NCBI RefSeq assembly: GCF_900114455.1
Contig: NZ_FOTC01000002.1
Location: 62,001-126,000 of the forward strand
Length of the DNA: 64,000 bases
Direction: 5' to 3'
Source of the DNA: Halogranum rubrum
GTDB taxonomy: Archaea; Halobacteriota; Halobacteria; Halobacteriales; Haloferacaceae
Shown: positions 16,612 through 25,634 of the stretch, one piece after another
Numbering within the stretch: position 1 is the stretch's first letter
Layout of the letters: each line of letters starts with the position of its first letter
Translations under genes and position numbers: made by a program
The notes under the pieces: generated by a model
The model's input: only the letters and a program-made list of their open reading frames with translations
Told to the model about the DNA's origin: nothing
Databases searched by the model: none

Positions 16612-17907
16612 ATGACAATGGACCGCAGAACGGTACTCAAGAACCTCGGTATCGCAGGCACCATCGGCGGGCTGGCAGGCTGTGTCGGTGTGCAAGAACA
16701 AGGCTCGACTGAGGAGCCGTCGAGTGACGGTGGCTCCGGCGACGGTGGGTCCGAATCGAGCGGGTCGGAGACGACGGAGTCGTCCGGGCCGGCCGGGGAG
16801 GCGAAGCTGTGGTACAGTCTCCCGGATTCGGAGATCCAGGCTCGGAAGAACGCGATGCAGCAGTTCAACGACCAGTCGAAGCACGCGGTCACAGGTGCAG
16901 ACATCGCAGACCTCGAGAAGAAGACGACGAGCGCAATCCCGGCCGGTCAGGGGCCACAGAGCTTCGAGTGGGCACACGACTGGGTCGGCGACTACTATCA
17001 GCGTAACTTCGTCGTCGGCCGCGGCGACAGCCTCTCGGTGAGCCTCGACACCTTCACCGACGCTGCTGCGGAGGCAGTTCAGTTCGACGGGGAGACGGTC
17101 GGCCTCCCGCACTCCGCCGAGACGGTGTCGCTCGTCTACAACAAAGACAAGGTCGACTCCGCACCGGAGACGGTCGCCGACATGGTCAGCGTGATGGAAG
17201 AGCAGCACGACCCGAGCAACAACTCCTACGGGCTCAGCTACCCCTTCAACTCCTACTTCGTCAGTGCGTGGCTACAGGCGTTCGGCGGCTACTACTTCGA
17301 CTCGGAGAAGGACCCACAGCTCGGAATCGATCAGTCCAGCACCGTCGAGGGACTCCAATTCATCCTCGACAACTTCGTCCCGTACGTGCCGAAAGACCCG
17401 AGCTACGAGGCACAGGCGGCCGCGTTCGCCGAGGGCAACGCGGCGTTCGCCTTCAACGGTCCGTGGTATCTCGCGACGCTCAACGAGAAGGGCGTGAACT
17501 ACGGCGTGACGACACTGCCGAAACCAGAGGGCGGAGAGCCGACCCCGTACACGGGAATCACGATGTGGTACTTCTCGAAGGCGATGAAGGAGGGCGGTGC
17601 CGACGCGATGGCCGCACAGAAGTTCATCGAGTGGTACGTCACCAACGAGGACCGCGCGCTCATGGCTGCCGAGGAGCAGGGAACGATTCCGGTGCTGAAG
17701 AGTCTCGCCGGCAGCGAGGACCTGCCGCCGCGGGTCCGTGCGTTCTCCGAGGCCGTCGCTCAGGGGAGGCCGATGCCGACGCACCCCAAGATGAACAAGG
17801 TCTGGGGACCGCTCGACGACGCGCTCATCAAGTCGTTCAACGGCGACGCGAAACCGAAGAAGGCTCTGGAGCAGGCTGCAGCGACCGTCCGCAAGAACTG
17901 GGAGTGA
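16612..17907 (+). CDS. Sugar ABC transporter solute-binding lipoprotein (MalE-like, Tat exported)
   Basis: This 431-residue protein captures sugar outside the cell and delivers it to the permease pair. The N-terminus carries a twin-arginine motif (DRRTVLKNLG) and a lipobox LAGC with Cys24, so it is a Tat-exported membrane-anchored lipoprotein. A Ser/Gly/Glu-rich linker follows and then a family 1 binding fold (AKLWYSLPDSEIQARKNAM, AFAEGNAAFAFNGPWYLA, WYFSKAMKEGGADAMAAQKF). It is most like maltose/maltodextrin-binding proteins. A second ATG at 16618 is also possible. It is the first gene of an operon: permease 1 starts 4 bases after its stop. The exact sugar is inferred from the nearby amylase and glucoamylase. 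Confidence 0.93.
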   Translation: MTMDRRTVLKNLGIAGTIGGLAGCVGVQEQGSTEEPSSDGGSGDGGSESSGSETTESSGPAGEAKLWYSLPDSEIQARKNAMQQFNDQSKHAVTGADIADLEKKTTSAIPAGQGPQSFEWAHDWVGDYYQRNFVVGRGDSLSVSLDTFTDAAAEAVQFDGETVGLPHSAETVSLVYNKDKVDSAPETVADMVSVMEEQHDPSNNSYGLSYPFNSYFVSAWLQAFGGYYFDSEKDPQLGIDQSSTVEGLQFILDNFVPYVPKDPSYEAQAAAFAEGNAAFAFNGPWYLATLNEKGVNYGVTTLPKPEGGEPTPYTGITMWYFSKAMKEGGADAMAAQKFIEWYVTNEDRALMAAEEQGTIPVLKSLAGSEDLPPRVRAFSEAVAQGRPMPTHPKMNKVWGPLDDALIKSFNGDAKPKKALEQAAATVRKNWE

Positions 17908-17910
17908 ACA

Positions 17911-18876
17911 ATGAGCACAGTATCGCGCGTCGCACAGCGAGTCGACGAGGTGCCGTTTTTAGAGCGAGGAGACGCGTCGCTGCTCCTCGTTCTTCCGGGG
18001 TTGTTCATGTTCTCGACGTTCATGCTCTTCCCCATCCTCTACCTCGTCGGCGTCTCGTTCACGAACGCGAAACCGTCGAACCTCTTTGCGGGAGACGGTA
18101 TCGCCTCGATTCTGACGTTCGGTGAAGCGACGTTCGTCGGACTAGAGAACTACGTCACCATCCTCACCGACCCGGCGTTCTGGAACTCGTTCGGTATCAC
18201 GTGGCTGTTCGTCGCCACGAGCGTCGCACTGAAGATCGCACTCAGCCTCGGCATCGCGCTCGTCGTTACTGGCGAACGCGTCCGCGGGAAGCGCTTCATG
18301 CGCTCTATCATCATCGTCCCGATGGGGCTCCCCGCCATCTTCACCATCACGGTGTGGCGCGGCATCTTCAGTTCGGCCGAGTTCGGACTGGCCAATCAGG
18401 TACTCGCCGAGTTCGGCTTCTCCAGCATCGCGTGGATGAGCCAACGCTGGATGGCGTTTCTCGCGTACAACGTCACCGAAGCGTGGCTCGCCTACCCGTT
18501 CATGGTCATCATCACCGTCAGCGCGCTACAGAACGTCTCCGACGAACTGCACGAGGCGGCGATGGTCGACGGGGCGGGGTACGTCGCTCGCTTCCTGCAC
18601 GTGACGCTTCCCTCGATCAAACGACCGGTGCTGTTCGCCTCCATCCTGACGGCGGCAGCGTCGTTCCAGCAGTTCCTCATCCCCTTCGTGTTCAACGAGG
18701 GAGGGCCCGCACGGGCGAACGAACTGCTCATCCTGTACGCCTACCGTGAGGCGTTCTCGTTCTCACAGTACGGGCAGGGTGCCGCCATCAGCCTCGTCGC
18801 CGTCGTCATCATCGGCGCGTTCATGTGGCTGAACGTCAAGCGCGGTCGTCTCGCAGACGGGGTGAACGAAGCATGA
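17911..18876 (+). CDS. Sugar ABC transporter permease 1 (MalF-like)
   Basis: This 321-residue integral membrane protein has about six transmembrane helices (first near LLLVLPGLFMFSTFMLFPIL). The cytoplasmic EAA loop that docks the ATPase reads ELHEAAMVDGAGYVARFLHV. It forms the import channel with permease 2. It starts 4 bases after the binding-protein stop, and its own stop overlaps the next start in an ATGA tetranucleotide, so translation is coupled. Length is that of the short MalF/UgpA group. Confidence 0.94.
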   Translation: MSTVSRVAQRVDEVPFLERGDASLLLVLPGLFMFSTFMLFPILYLVGVSFTNAKPSNLFAGDGIASILTFGEATFVGLENYVTILTDPAFWNSFGITWLFVATSVALKIALSLGIALVVTGERVRGKRFMRSIIIVPMGLPAIFTITVWRGIFSSAEFGLANQVLAEFGFSSIAWMSQRWMAFLAYNVTEAWLAYPFMVIITVSALQNVSDELHEAAMVDGAGYVARFLHVTLPSIKRPVLFASILTAAASFQQFLIPFVFNEGGPARANELLILYAYREAFSFSQYGQGAAISLVAVVIIGAFMWLNVKRGRLADGVNEA

Positions 18877-19955
18877 GTTTGCTTCGATCTGTCGGACGGA
18901 GCGTCAAGGAGGACACCAAAGAGGCTCTGATGGTCCCGGTCGACCTCGTCCGTGGGGTCGGGTACACGGTCGACGAGGTTCGGAACGGCCGGATGTCGCC
19001 GGTCGAACCGGTGAAGACGCTGGCTATCACGCTCGGCGCGCTGGCTATCGTCCTGACGCTCCTGTTTCCCCTGTACTGGATTCTCATGTCCGCACTGTCG
19101 GGGTCCGGTGGCTCTATCTACTCGTCCGGTGGTCTTCGATTACTCCCTACGGACGTCTCGCTCCAGCCGTTCGTGTGGGTCGTCGGCGACCTCATCATCC
19201 CAGCGTACGCCATCAGCCTCAACATCCCGTTGACGGATTTGGCAGTCGTGTTCAACACGCCGCAGGTGACGTTCCTCGACGCCTCCGCCCACGGGGTTGA
19301 GAGTCCCTCCGGCTTCAAACAGTTCTTCGTCAACAGTATGACCGTCGCCATCCCGACGGTGCTCATCGCGATGTCGCTAATCGTGCCGGGTGCATACGCC
19401 CTCTCCCGGCGGGAGTTCATCGGCCGAGAGAAGATTCTGTTCGGCTACGTCCTCTTGACGCAGGTGGGTGGGGGACTCGGAATCGCTATGCTCATCGGAC
19501 TGTACACCGTGTTCGTCCAACTCGGCTTCAACGACAGTAAACTCGCACTCTCGGTATACTACGCGGCGACGGCGGTGCCGTTTAACACGTGGTTGCTCAA
19601 GACCTACATGGACGGTATCCCCGTCTCTTACGAAGAGGCGGCCATCGTCGACGGCGCGCCGCCGTGGCGGGTCGTCACCGAGGTCATCCTCCCGCTGTCG
19701 AAAGCCGGCCTCGCGACGGTGTTCATCTTCACCTTCCTCACCGGGTGGACGGAGTTCGTCGTCGCTCAGACACTGCTCGGGACGGAGAACTACACGCTCC
19801 CGGTCGGCCTGTATTCGCTCATCAGCGAGTACTCTATCCCGTGGGCGCGGTTCTCGGCGTTCGCGCTGACGTTCGCCGCACCGCTCGGCCTCGTGTACCT
19901 CTTCGCACAGCGGTACATCGAGGGCGGGTTGTCGTTCGGTGGCGTCGAAGGGTAG
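18873..19955 (+). CDS. Sugar ABC transporter permease 2 (MalG-like)
   Basis: The 360-residue partner permease starts inside the last codon and stop of permease 1 (ATGA overlap). It has an N-terminal cytoplasmic extension of about 45 residues before the first helix (TLAITLGALAIVLTLLFPLY). A periplasm-side insertion of about 70 residues (LPTDVSLQPFVWVVGDL onward) follows helix 1, as in MalG-like proteins. The EAA loop is PVSYEEAAIVDGAPPWRVVT. It is the last gene of the transporter operon and converges with the zinc-ribbon regulator, 35 bases away. Confidence 0.94.
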   Translation: MSLLRSVGRSVKEDTKEALMVPVDLVRGVGYTVDEVRNGRMSPVEPVKTLAITLGALAIVLTLLFPLYWILMSALSGSGGSIYSSGGLRLLPTDVSLQPFVWVVGDLIIPAYAISLNIPLTDLAVVFNTPQVTFLDASAHGVESPSGFKQFFVNSMTVAIPTVLIAMSLIVPGAYALSRREFIGREKILFGYVLLTQVGGGLGIAMLIGLYTVFVQLGFNDSKLALSVYYAATAVPFNTWLLKTYMDGIPVSYEEAAIVDGAPPWRVVTEVILPLSKAGLATVFIFTFLTGWTEFVVAQTLLGTENYTLPVGLYSLISEYSIPWARFSAFALTFAAPLGLVYLFAQRYIEGGLSFGGVEG

Positions 19956-19990
19956 TGAGATAGTCGACACAGCGGTCCTTTTCTTCACCT

Positions 19991-20869
19991 CTACCGCCGC
20001 GTCGTCCGCGTGGTCTCGACTACGTCTCCCCGTTCGTCGACGATAACCCGAAGCGTCTCCTCTCCCTGTTCGATTGGAACGGAGACTCGAAACGAGTCCT
20101 CGGCGACGACGTCGACGCGGCTGTCGTCGAGACAGAAGTCGAACTGCCAGAACGGCCGGTCGTCGACACCGACGCCGTGGTCAGCGAGAAACGACACGAC
20201 GCCCGAGTCTGCGAGCAGTCGCAGTCCGACCGCCGTCGCAATCTCGGCACCACAGTCGCGGCAGGTGCTGACTGCAGGATAGTGTAGGTGGTGGTCAGAT
20301 TCGCGTTCCACACGGGTCGTCATCCGTCCACTGCAGTACGGACAGACCCCGCGATAGGCGAGCGTGAAGTCGCGCCACAGGCGCTTCCCGTAGGCGTCGA
20401 ACAGGTCGTCGGCGTCACGGGTCGTTCGACCACGCGGCGGGAAGTAGCCGTAGTGGACGAGAACCGTACACTCGGGACACGAAATCTCGACGTTCTCGTC
20501 GGCGTAGCGCGCTCGGAGTCCTGCACCGCAGTTCGGACAGTCGGCGTCGGCCGGTCTGTCGACGGGCGGTGGTGACTCGCCGAACCGCTCGTCGGTGACG
20601 ATGTCAACCGCTTTCGCGCCGGCCGCTCGGAGGTCGTACCCGCGGTCGCTCTTCTGGACGAACCGCCCGACCAACTGGTCGAGGTGATAGTTGAACCGAC
20701 CGCTGTCTTCGAATCCGGCGGCGGTCTGGAGGTCGACGAACGACCGCGGACCGCCCTCTCGGAGTGCGAGGAGGATGGCGATGCGGTCCTCGTCGGCGAG
20801 TGACCCCAGCGCCGACGCCGCCTGTGTGGTGTCGACGTCGGGTCTTCCACCGTTCTCGTCTCGGGCCAT
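19991..20869 (-). CDS. Winged-helix regulator with C-terminal zinc-ribbon domain (DUF7351-like)
   Basis: This 292-residue protein has an N-terminal winged helix (about 15-95: LGSLADEDRIAILLALREGG, then GRFNYHLDQLVGRFV) followed by a region with four CxxC pairs: CPNC, CPEC, CPYC and CRDC, probably two zinc ribbons. It is a haloarchaeal architecture that I recall as DUF7347/DUF7351. It is divergent from the GH13 amylase and convergent with the importer operon, so local control of glucan use is plausible but unproven. The winged helix resembles the one fused to citrate synthase at 5066-6544. Confidence 0.85.
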   Translation of the reverse strand: MARDENGGRPDVDTTQAASALGSLADEDRIAILLALREGGPRSFVDLQTAAGFEDSGRFNYHLDQLVGRFVQKSDRGYDLRAAGAKAVDIVTDERFGESPPPVDRPADADCPNCGAGLRARYADENVEISCPECTVLVHYGYFPPRGRTTRDADDLFDAYGKRLWRDFTLAYRGVCPYCSGRMTTRVERESDHHLHYPAVSTCRDCGAEIATAVGLRLLADSGVVSFLADHGVGVDDRPFWQFDFCLDDSRVDVVAEDSFRVSVPIEQGEETLRVIVDERGDVVETTRTTRR

Positions 20870-21066
20870 ACCGCCTCACGTCGGCCGACGGTCGAAAAAC
20901 TATCTCCTCGGAGCGGACCGACCCGAACAGAAGAAATCTTCACCGTACCGGCAGCCTTGAGAGACTCGCGCGCACGCGCGAAGAGACAAAGTATAGAGCT
21001 GATTGCACCACGACCACCGCTTGCCCCCTCATCGACGTAGACGAACAGAAGAACCCTTCTGCGGAG

Positions 21067-21074
21067 GTTTATCC
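21067..21074 (+). promoter_or_regulatory. TATA-like box of the GH13 amylase gene
   Basis: GTTTATCC is centred about 29 bases upstream of the ATG at 21100. It supports that start against the longer open frame beginning at 20764. Confidence 0.4.
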
Positions 21075-21099
21075 ACGCTCCGTCCGCCCACGTACTCAC

Positions 21100-23163
21100 A
21101 TGCAGCATCCCGGACCGCCCCGATTCACGACCGTCGGGAAGGCAGTCGAACTGGCCCCACGCGACCCAGACCCGGACGAACTCTACCGGTGGACGCTCAC
21201 GTCCGCGCCAGAAGAGAGCACCGCGGAATTCGACGACGGCCCGGTCGTCCACCTCGACCCGGACGCTCCCGGCACGTACACCGCCGAACTCGACGCACCG
21301 GACGGCACGCACACACAGACCGTCCGTGTGTTCCCGACGACACGTACACCTGCTCGATTCTCTGTGTCCGCAGACGCTGTCGACGCTGCCCTCGACGGCG
21401 TCGACTCGGCCTCGGTCATCGGCCCGTTCAACGACTTCGTGATGGGCGGTCATCGCGTCACCCGCAAGGGCGACGAGTTCACACTCGACGTCGAACTCCC
21501 GCCCGGCGACCACCAGGCTATCTTCGCGTTCGAGGACGAGTTCGACCCCCACGCGACGACCAGCGTGACCGTCGAGGGGCCGGGGCGCCCGCGTATCCGC
21601 CTGGACGGACGACGGGAGGCCGAGGAAGTCGTCGTCACTGCGACGGCGCAGGCCGCTCCCGACGGCGACGACCCCGAGGTGGAGTTCCACTTCGACGACC
21701 GCGACGCCCTCGACGAGTCGGACGTCTCCGTCGACGGCGAGGAACTCCGCATCCCAGTCGAGTCGCTTCCGGTGTTCTCACGCGTTCACGCCGTCGCCGT
21801 CGCCGAGCGACCGAGCATCGCCGACACGCTGACGATTCGGGTTGGGGACGAAGAGACGATTTCGTTCGACCGACCGGCCGACGCTCCCGACTGGGTTCGG
21901 GACGCCACCGTCTACCAGATTTTCGTCCGGCAGTTCGCAGGCGAGAAACTGGAGACGACTTTCGAGGAGATAGAACGACGCGTCCCGTACCTCGAATCGC
22001 TCGGTATCGACACCGTGTGGCTCACACCCGTCTGTGCGAGTCCGACGCGTCACGGCTACCACATCACCGACCTGTTCGACACGGCGTCGGACCTCGGCAC
22101 GCGCGCGGAGTTCGAGTCGCTCGTCGACCGTCTTCACGAGGCGGGTATCCAAGTCCTGTTCGACCTCGTCGTCAACCACACCTCCCGCGACCATCCGGCT
22201 TTCCAGATGCACCGGGCGGGCGTCCCCGAATACGCAGACCACTACGAACGCATCCCGCGTGAGCAGGATACGACTGGCGTCGACTGGGCTGGGGACGACG
22301 CACCCGGCCACTACTTCAACTGGGCGTCGATTCCGAACGTGAACTACGACTCGCTCGCGGTTCGCCGGTGGATGCTCGACGTCGTCGACTCGTGGGCACC
22401 GCTCGTCGACGGCTTCCGGTGTGACGTCGCGTGGGGCGTGCCCCACGGCTTCTGGAAGGAGGTTCGAGCGCGCGTGAAGGCCGAAGACCCCGAGTTCCTC
22501 TTCTTGGACGAGACGGTTCCGAAACGACGCGTCGATTTCCGCGAGAACGAGTTCGACCTGCACTACGACACGGACCTCTACTACGCGCTTCGCGACGTGG
22601 GCACCGGCGACGCGCCCGCCGCCGAACTCTTCGACGCGTTCGTCGAATCCGAGCGGAAAGGGTTTCCCGACGAAGCGGTCTACCTGCGCTACGTCGAGAA
22701 CCACGACGAGGACCGGTACGCGACGGAGTGTGAGGCGGGAACGCTTCGTCCAGCGGCGGCGGCGACGTTCACGCTCCCCGGCACGCCGCTCGTCTACTAC
22801 GGACAGGAACGAGGTGTCCCCGAACAGCGCGGCCCGATGCGGTGGCACGACGGTGACGCCGACTTGACGACGTTCCACCGACGTCTCGTCACCCTCCGCG
22901 ACGAGATTCCCGCGCTCCGCTCGCCGGGTGTGAACCGCGTCGCCTGCGACGTCCACGACGGCGAGGAGCGGAACGTCGTCGCCTACGAACGACCGGGAAC
23001 CGAGGACGAAGAGAGTGTGGTCGTCGTGCTGAACTTCGCCGAGGGGTCTGCGACGGTGACGCCGCATCGGGACGTCGACACGCGCGACCTACTCACCGAG
23101 TCGGACGTGGGCGGTGGCGACGGTGTCCGCGTCGACAGCGTGGTCGTCCTCCGCATCCGTTAA
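21100..23163 (+). CDS. Alpha-amylase family glycosidase (GH13, maltodextrin-degrading)
   Basis: This 687-residue cytoplasmic enzyme hydrolyses alpha-1,4-glucan oligosaccharides. Residues 1 to about 250 are beta-rich, including an isoamylase-like N domain (SVIGPFNDFVMGGHRV). The catalytic barrel starts near DATVYQIFVRQF. The GH13 triad is complete: nucleophile Asp442 in GFRCDVAW, acid Glu471 in FLFLDETV and Asp536 in VENHDEDR. VVNHTSRDHPAF matches conserved region I. It has no signal peptide, so it probably acts on sugars brought in by the neighbouring importer, like a cyclomaltodextrinase or neopullulanase. Its stop overlaps the convergent esterase gene by 4 bases. Confidence 0.93.
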   Translation: MQHPGPPRFTTVGKAVELAPRDPDPDELYRWTLTSAPEESTAEFDDGPVVHLDPDAPGTYTAELDAPDGTHTQTVRVFPTTRTPARFSVSADAVDAALDGVDSASVIGPFNDFVMGGHRVTRKGDEFTLDVELPPGDHQAIFAFEDEFDPHATTSVTVEGPGRPRIRLDGRREAEEVVVTATAQAAPDGDDPEVEFHFDDRDALDESDVSVDGEELRIPVESLPVFSRVHAVAVAERPSIADTLTIRVGDEETISFDRPADAPDWVRDATVYQIFVRQFAGEKLETTFEEIERRVPYLESLGIDTVWLTPVCASPTRHGYHITDLFDTASDLGTRAEFESLVDRLHEAGIQVLFDLVVNHTSRDHPAFQMHRAGVPEYADHYERIPREQDTTGVDWAGDDAPGHYFNWASIPNVNYDSLAVRRWMLDVVDSWAPLVDGFRCDVAWGVPHGFWKEVRARVKAEDPEFLFLDETVPKRRVDFRENEFDLHYDTDLYYALRDVGTGDAPAAELFDAFVESERKGFPDEAVYLRYVENHDEDRYATECEAGTLRPAAAATFTLPGTPLVYYGQERGVPEQRGPMRWHDGDADLTTFHRRLVTLRDEIPALRSPGVNRVACDVHDGEERNVVAYERPGTEDEESVVVVLNFAEGSATVTPHRDVDTRDLLTESDVGGGDGVRVDSVVVLRIR

Positions 23164-24008
23164 CCCAGTAAGAACCGCATCGCGTCGGGGAACCGCTCGG
23201 CCCACTCGGACTCGTGGTGTCTCGCGTCGTCGTCGACGACGAATCTGAGTCGGTCGTCCGTGAACCCCTGTTCTCGCAGTTGCTCGGCCATCCGCTCTGC
23301 GTCGCGAACGTACGCGTCGTTCAGTTCGGGATTGTCGGGTGACTCCTGTCCGCCGACGTCGACGTAGAGTCGCCCGTCCGTCCGCGACTGGTCGGCGACG
23401 TACTCGAACATCGGTTCGCCAGGCCACCAGAACGCCGGACTCATGACGCCTGCGAAGCCTACTTTCGCTCCATACTCGAAGAAGCCGTAGAGACTGACGA
23501 CGCCGCCGAGCGAAGAACCGACGAGTCCGGTGGCCTCCCGGCCGGGACGGGTTCGGAACGTCTCGTCGACGAGCGGTTTGACCGTCTCGAAGAGGAACTG
23601 GAGATACTGGTCGGCGTCGCCGCCGCCGTACTCCTCGTGTGGATACGGCGTGTACTCGTCGCCCCGGGCGTCGCCACCGTGGGGAATACCGACCACGATT
23701 GCTTCTCTACCTTCGTCGCTCAGTCGCGCCATCGTCTCGTCGACACACCACTCACCCGAGTTGCTGGTCGCCTCGTCGAAGAGGTTCTGCCCATCGTGCA
23801 TGTAGACGACAGGATACGACGTTTCGGACCGCTCGGCGTCAGTGTACGACGGCGGCAGAGAGACGAGGAGGTGGCGGTCGGTGGAGAGCGGTGTCTCGAT
23901 GGTCGAAGAGACACGGACGTCGCCGAGGACGGTGTGGCCGTCGGTCAGGTCGTACGGCCGCCAGTCGATGTCGTCGGTCATGGTCTCGTCGTCTGCGGCG
24001 AGCGACAT
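23160..24008 (-). CDS. Alpha/beta hydrolase, esterase D / enterochelin esterase-like
   Basis: About 282 residues with an alpha/beta-hydrolase fold of the putative esterase family (PF00756-like). Key features are YPVVYMHDGQNLFD near the N-terminus and the nucleophile elbow GLVGSSLGGVVS with its serine. Later DVGGQESPDNPELND and the HHESEW segment probably supply the acid and histidine. Starts are possible at 24035 (GTG), 24008 (ATG) and 23981 (ATG); 24008 is a compromise. No signal peptide is evident. It converges with the amylase gene with overlapping stop codons. Whether it acts on carbohydrate esters is a guess from context. Confidence 0.85.
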   Translation of the reverse strand: MSLAADDETMTDDIDWRPYDLTDGHTVLGDVRVSSTIETPLSTDRHLLVSLPPSYTDAERSETSYPVVYMHDGQNLFDEATSNSGEWCVDETMARLSDEGREAIVVGIPHGGDARGDEYTPYPHEEYGGGDADQYLQFLFETVKPLVDETFRTRPGREATGLVGSSLGGVVSLYGFFEYGAKVGFAGVMSPAFWWPGEPMFEYVADQSRTDGRLYVDVGGQESPDNPELNDAYVRDAERMAEQLREQGFTDDRLRFVVDDDARHHESEWAERFPDAMRFLLG

Positions 24009-24083
24009 CACTGTAGTGTCTCGGAGGGAACGCACGCCGCTGCCCAGCCCTACGATCGAGTGGATAGCGCACGACGGCGAATA

Positions 24084-24091
24084 GATTTAGG
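24084..24091 (+). promoter_or_regulatory. TATA-like box of the DUF4177 gene
   Basis: GATTTAGG is centred about 29 bases before the GTG start at 24116, consistent with a leaderless transcript. Confidence 0.4.
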
Positions 24092-24115
24092 AGTCGTCCG
24101 GCCTACTCGATAGCT

Positions 24116-24331
24116 GTGTCTGAGTCTACGAAATGGGAATACGAGACAGTCGTCCCTCCCAAGGGGTCGACACAGAAGGAAGCGACCGACCCGAAAGCGC
24201 GCTTGAACGAACTCGGCGACGAGGGGTGGGAGCTCGTCGACACCATCGAGTACGTCGGCGGGGGGACGAAGTTCCTCGTGTTCAAGCGACCGAAGGAGGA
24301 CGGCGGCGACGAAGCCGAGAACGCTGAATGA
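24116..24331 (+). CDS. DUF4177 small protein
   Basis: This acidic 71-residue protein begins at GTG. The core KWEYETVVPPKGSTQKEA, LNELGDEGWELVDTI and TKFLVFKRPK matches the DUF4177 pattern, a compact alpha/beta domain of unknown function common in bacteria and archaea. The stop overlaps the ATG of the next gene (ATGA), so the two are probably made together. It may work with that membrane protein. Confidence 0.8.
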   Translation: MSESTKWEYETVVPPKGSTQKEATDPKARLNELGDEGWELVDTIEYVGGGTKFLVFKRPKEDGGDEAENAE

Positions 24332-25404
24332 GTTCCGGACTCGACGACGACGTCGACGCGGATGCAGAGAGCCAAACCGAAATAGAGACGCACGGTGACT
24401 CCGACATCGGCACCGCGAACACGATGCTCGACCGGGCCGACGAGAGTCGAATCAAACTCGTCGTGCTCCTCAGTGCGAACCGACTCCTGATAACGGGCGC
24501 GCTGGCACTCGGCTTCTTCGTCGCGTTCATGGTGCTCGGACAGTTCTACTACCCGGACTTCCAAGCGGATATCCAGTCTGGCGACACCATCGAGACCATC
24601 TTCTCGACGATGCTCGGTGCGATCATCACCGGAACGACGCTCGTCGTCACGATTACGCAGTTGGTCATCTCACAGGAGAACGGTCCGCTCGGCGACCAAC
24701 ACGCGCGGATGAGCAACACGATGGACTTCCGGAGCTACGCCTCCGAACTGCTCGAGCAACCCGTACCCGCCGACCCGTCGGCGTTCCTCCGCGTGCTGGT
24801 CGACGCGACACAGAAACGCGCACGCGCGCTCCGCGACGCCGTCTCGGGGAGCGACAACGACCAACTCCGGGACGAACTCGACGAGTTCACGGACAGTCTG
24901 ACCGGCAACGCCGACGAGGTCAGAGACGAACTCGACGGCGCGCGCTTCGGAACGTTCGACGTGTTGTTCGCCGCACTCGACTTCAACTACGGCTGGAAGA
25001 TCTTTCAGGTCGAGCGCATGATGTACGAGTACGACGACGCCCTCTCGGCCGACCAACGACAACTGTTCGAGGAACTGAAGACCAGCCTGTCGATGTTCGG
25101 ACCCGCCCGCGAACACATCAAGACGCTCTACTTCCAGTGGGCGCTCATCGACCTCTCACAGATGATTCTCTACGCGGCGGTTCCCGCACTCGTCGTGACC
25201 GGTGGGATGCTGGCGTTCGTCGGAAGCGACTCTGTTACGGGCGTCACGTTCGGCATCGAGAACATCCTCTGGGTCGTCGACGCTGCCTTCACCATCTCGT
25301 TGCTCCCGTTCTTGCTTCTCGTGTCCTACATCGCCCGTATCGCGACCATCGCGAAGCGGACACTCGCTATCGGTCCGCTCATCCTTCGAGACTCCCAGCG
25401 GTAG
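24328..25404 (+). CDS. Conserved four-helix membrane protein of unknown function
   Basis: This 358-residue protein has an acidic N-terminal 40 residues, two hydrophobic helices (about 48-77 and 91-115), a soluble middle of about 150 residues rich in Asp/Glu/Arg with coiled-coil character, then two more helices (about 265-295 and 305-335). The pattern resembles haloarchaeal conserved membrane proteins without known role. It starts inside the stop of the DUF4177 gene, suggesting a functional pair. I do not recognise catalytic or transport motifs. Confidence 0.8.
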   Translation: MSSGLDDDVDADAESQTEIETHGDSDIGTANTMLDRADESRIKLVVLLSANRLLITGALALGFFVAFMVLGQFYYPDFQADIQSGDTIETIFSTMLGAIITGTTLVVTITQLVISQENGPLGDQHARMSNTMDFRSYASELLEQPVPADPSAFLRVLVDATQKRARALRDAVSGSDNDQLRDELDEFTDSLTGNADEVRDELDGARFGTFDVLFAALDFNYGWKIFQVERMMYEYDDALSADQRQLFEELKTSLSMFGPAREHIKTLYFQWALIDLSQMILYAAVPALVVTGGMLAFVGSDSVTGVTFGIENILWVVDAAFTISLLPFLLLVSYIARIATIAKRTLAIGPLILRDSQR

Positions 25405-25624
25405 GACCGTCGGACCTCGTGACGTCGACCCACGAAACCCTCTCACACACGCTCTCGCGTTCCGAAGTGGTTAAAGGCCGAGACGAGGAAGTGTGGGTAA
25501 CTCGCTGGACGACGGGCCACCAGTGGGCACCCGTGACCCGTACGGGAACGGGACGAAATGTGGTTGCGCGGCGAGGGCGACGACGTGTCGTCTTCGTTGG
25601 CGGAACTGAATCGCAAGCGTCCGT

Positions 25625-25630
25625 GGTGAT
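25625..25630 (+). promoter_or_regulatory. Shine-Dalgarno site of rpl15e
   Basis: GGTGAT, complementary to the conserved 3' end of archaeal 16S rRNA, lies four bases before the ATG at 25635. It supports this start over the long upstream open frame and suggests a leadered mRNA, unlike most genes here. Confidence 0.5.
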
Positions 25631-25634
25631 TACA

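Noticed and set aside
20320-21690. Minus-strand open frame of 456 codons
   Set aside because: Shadow of the zinc-ribbon regulator (other frame) and the amylase gene; no recognisable domain.
25405-25634. tRNA or small RNA gene before rpl15e
   Set aside because: No cloverleaf or conserved tRNA boxes could be read; the gap is probably leader and promoter DNA.
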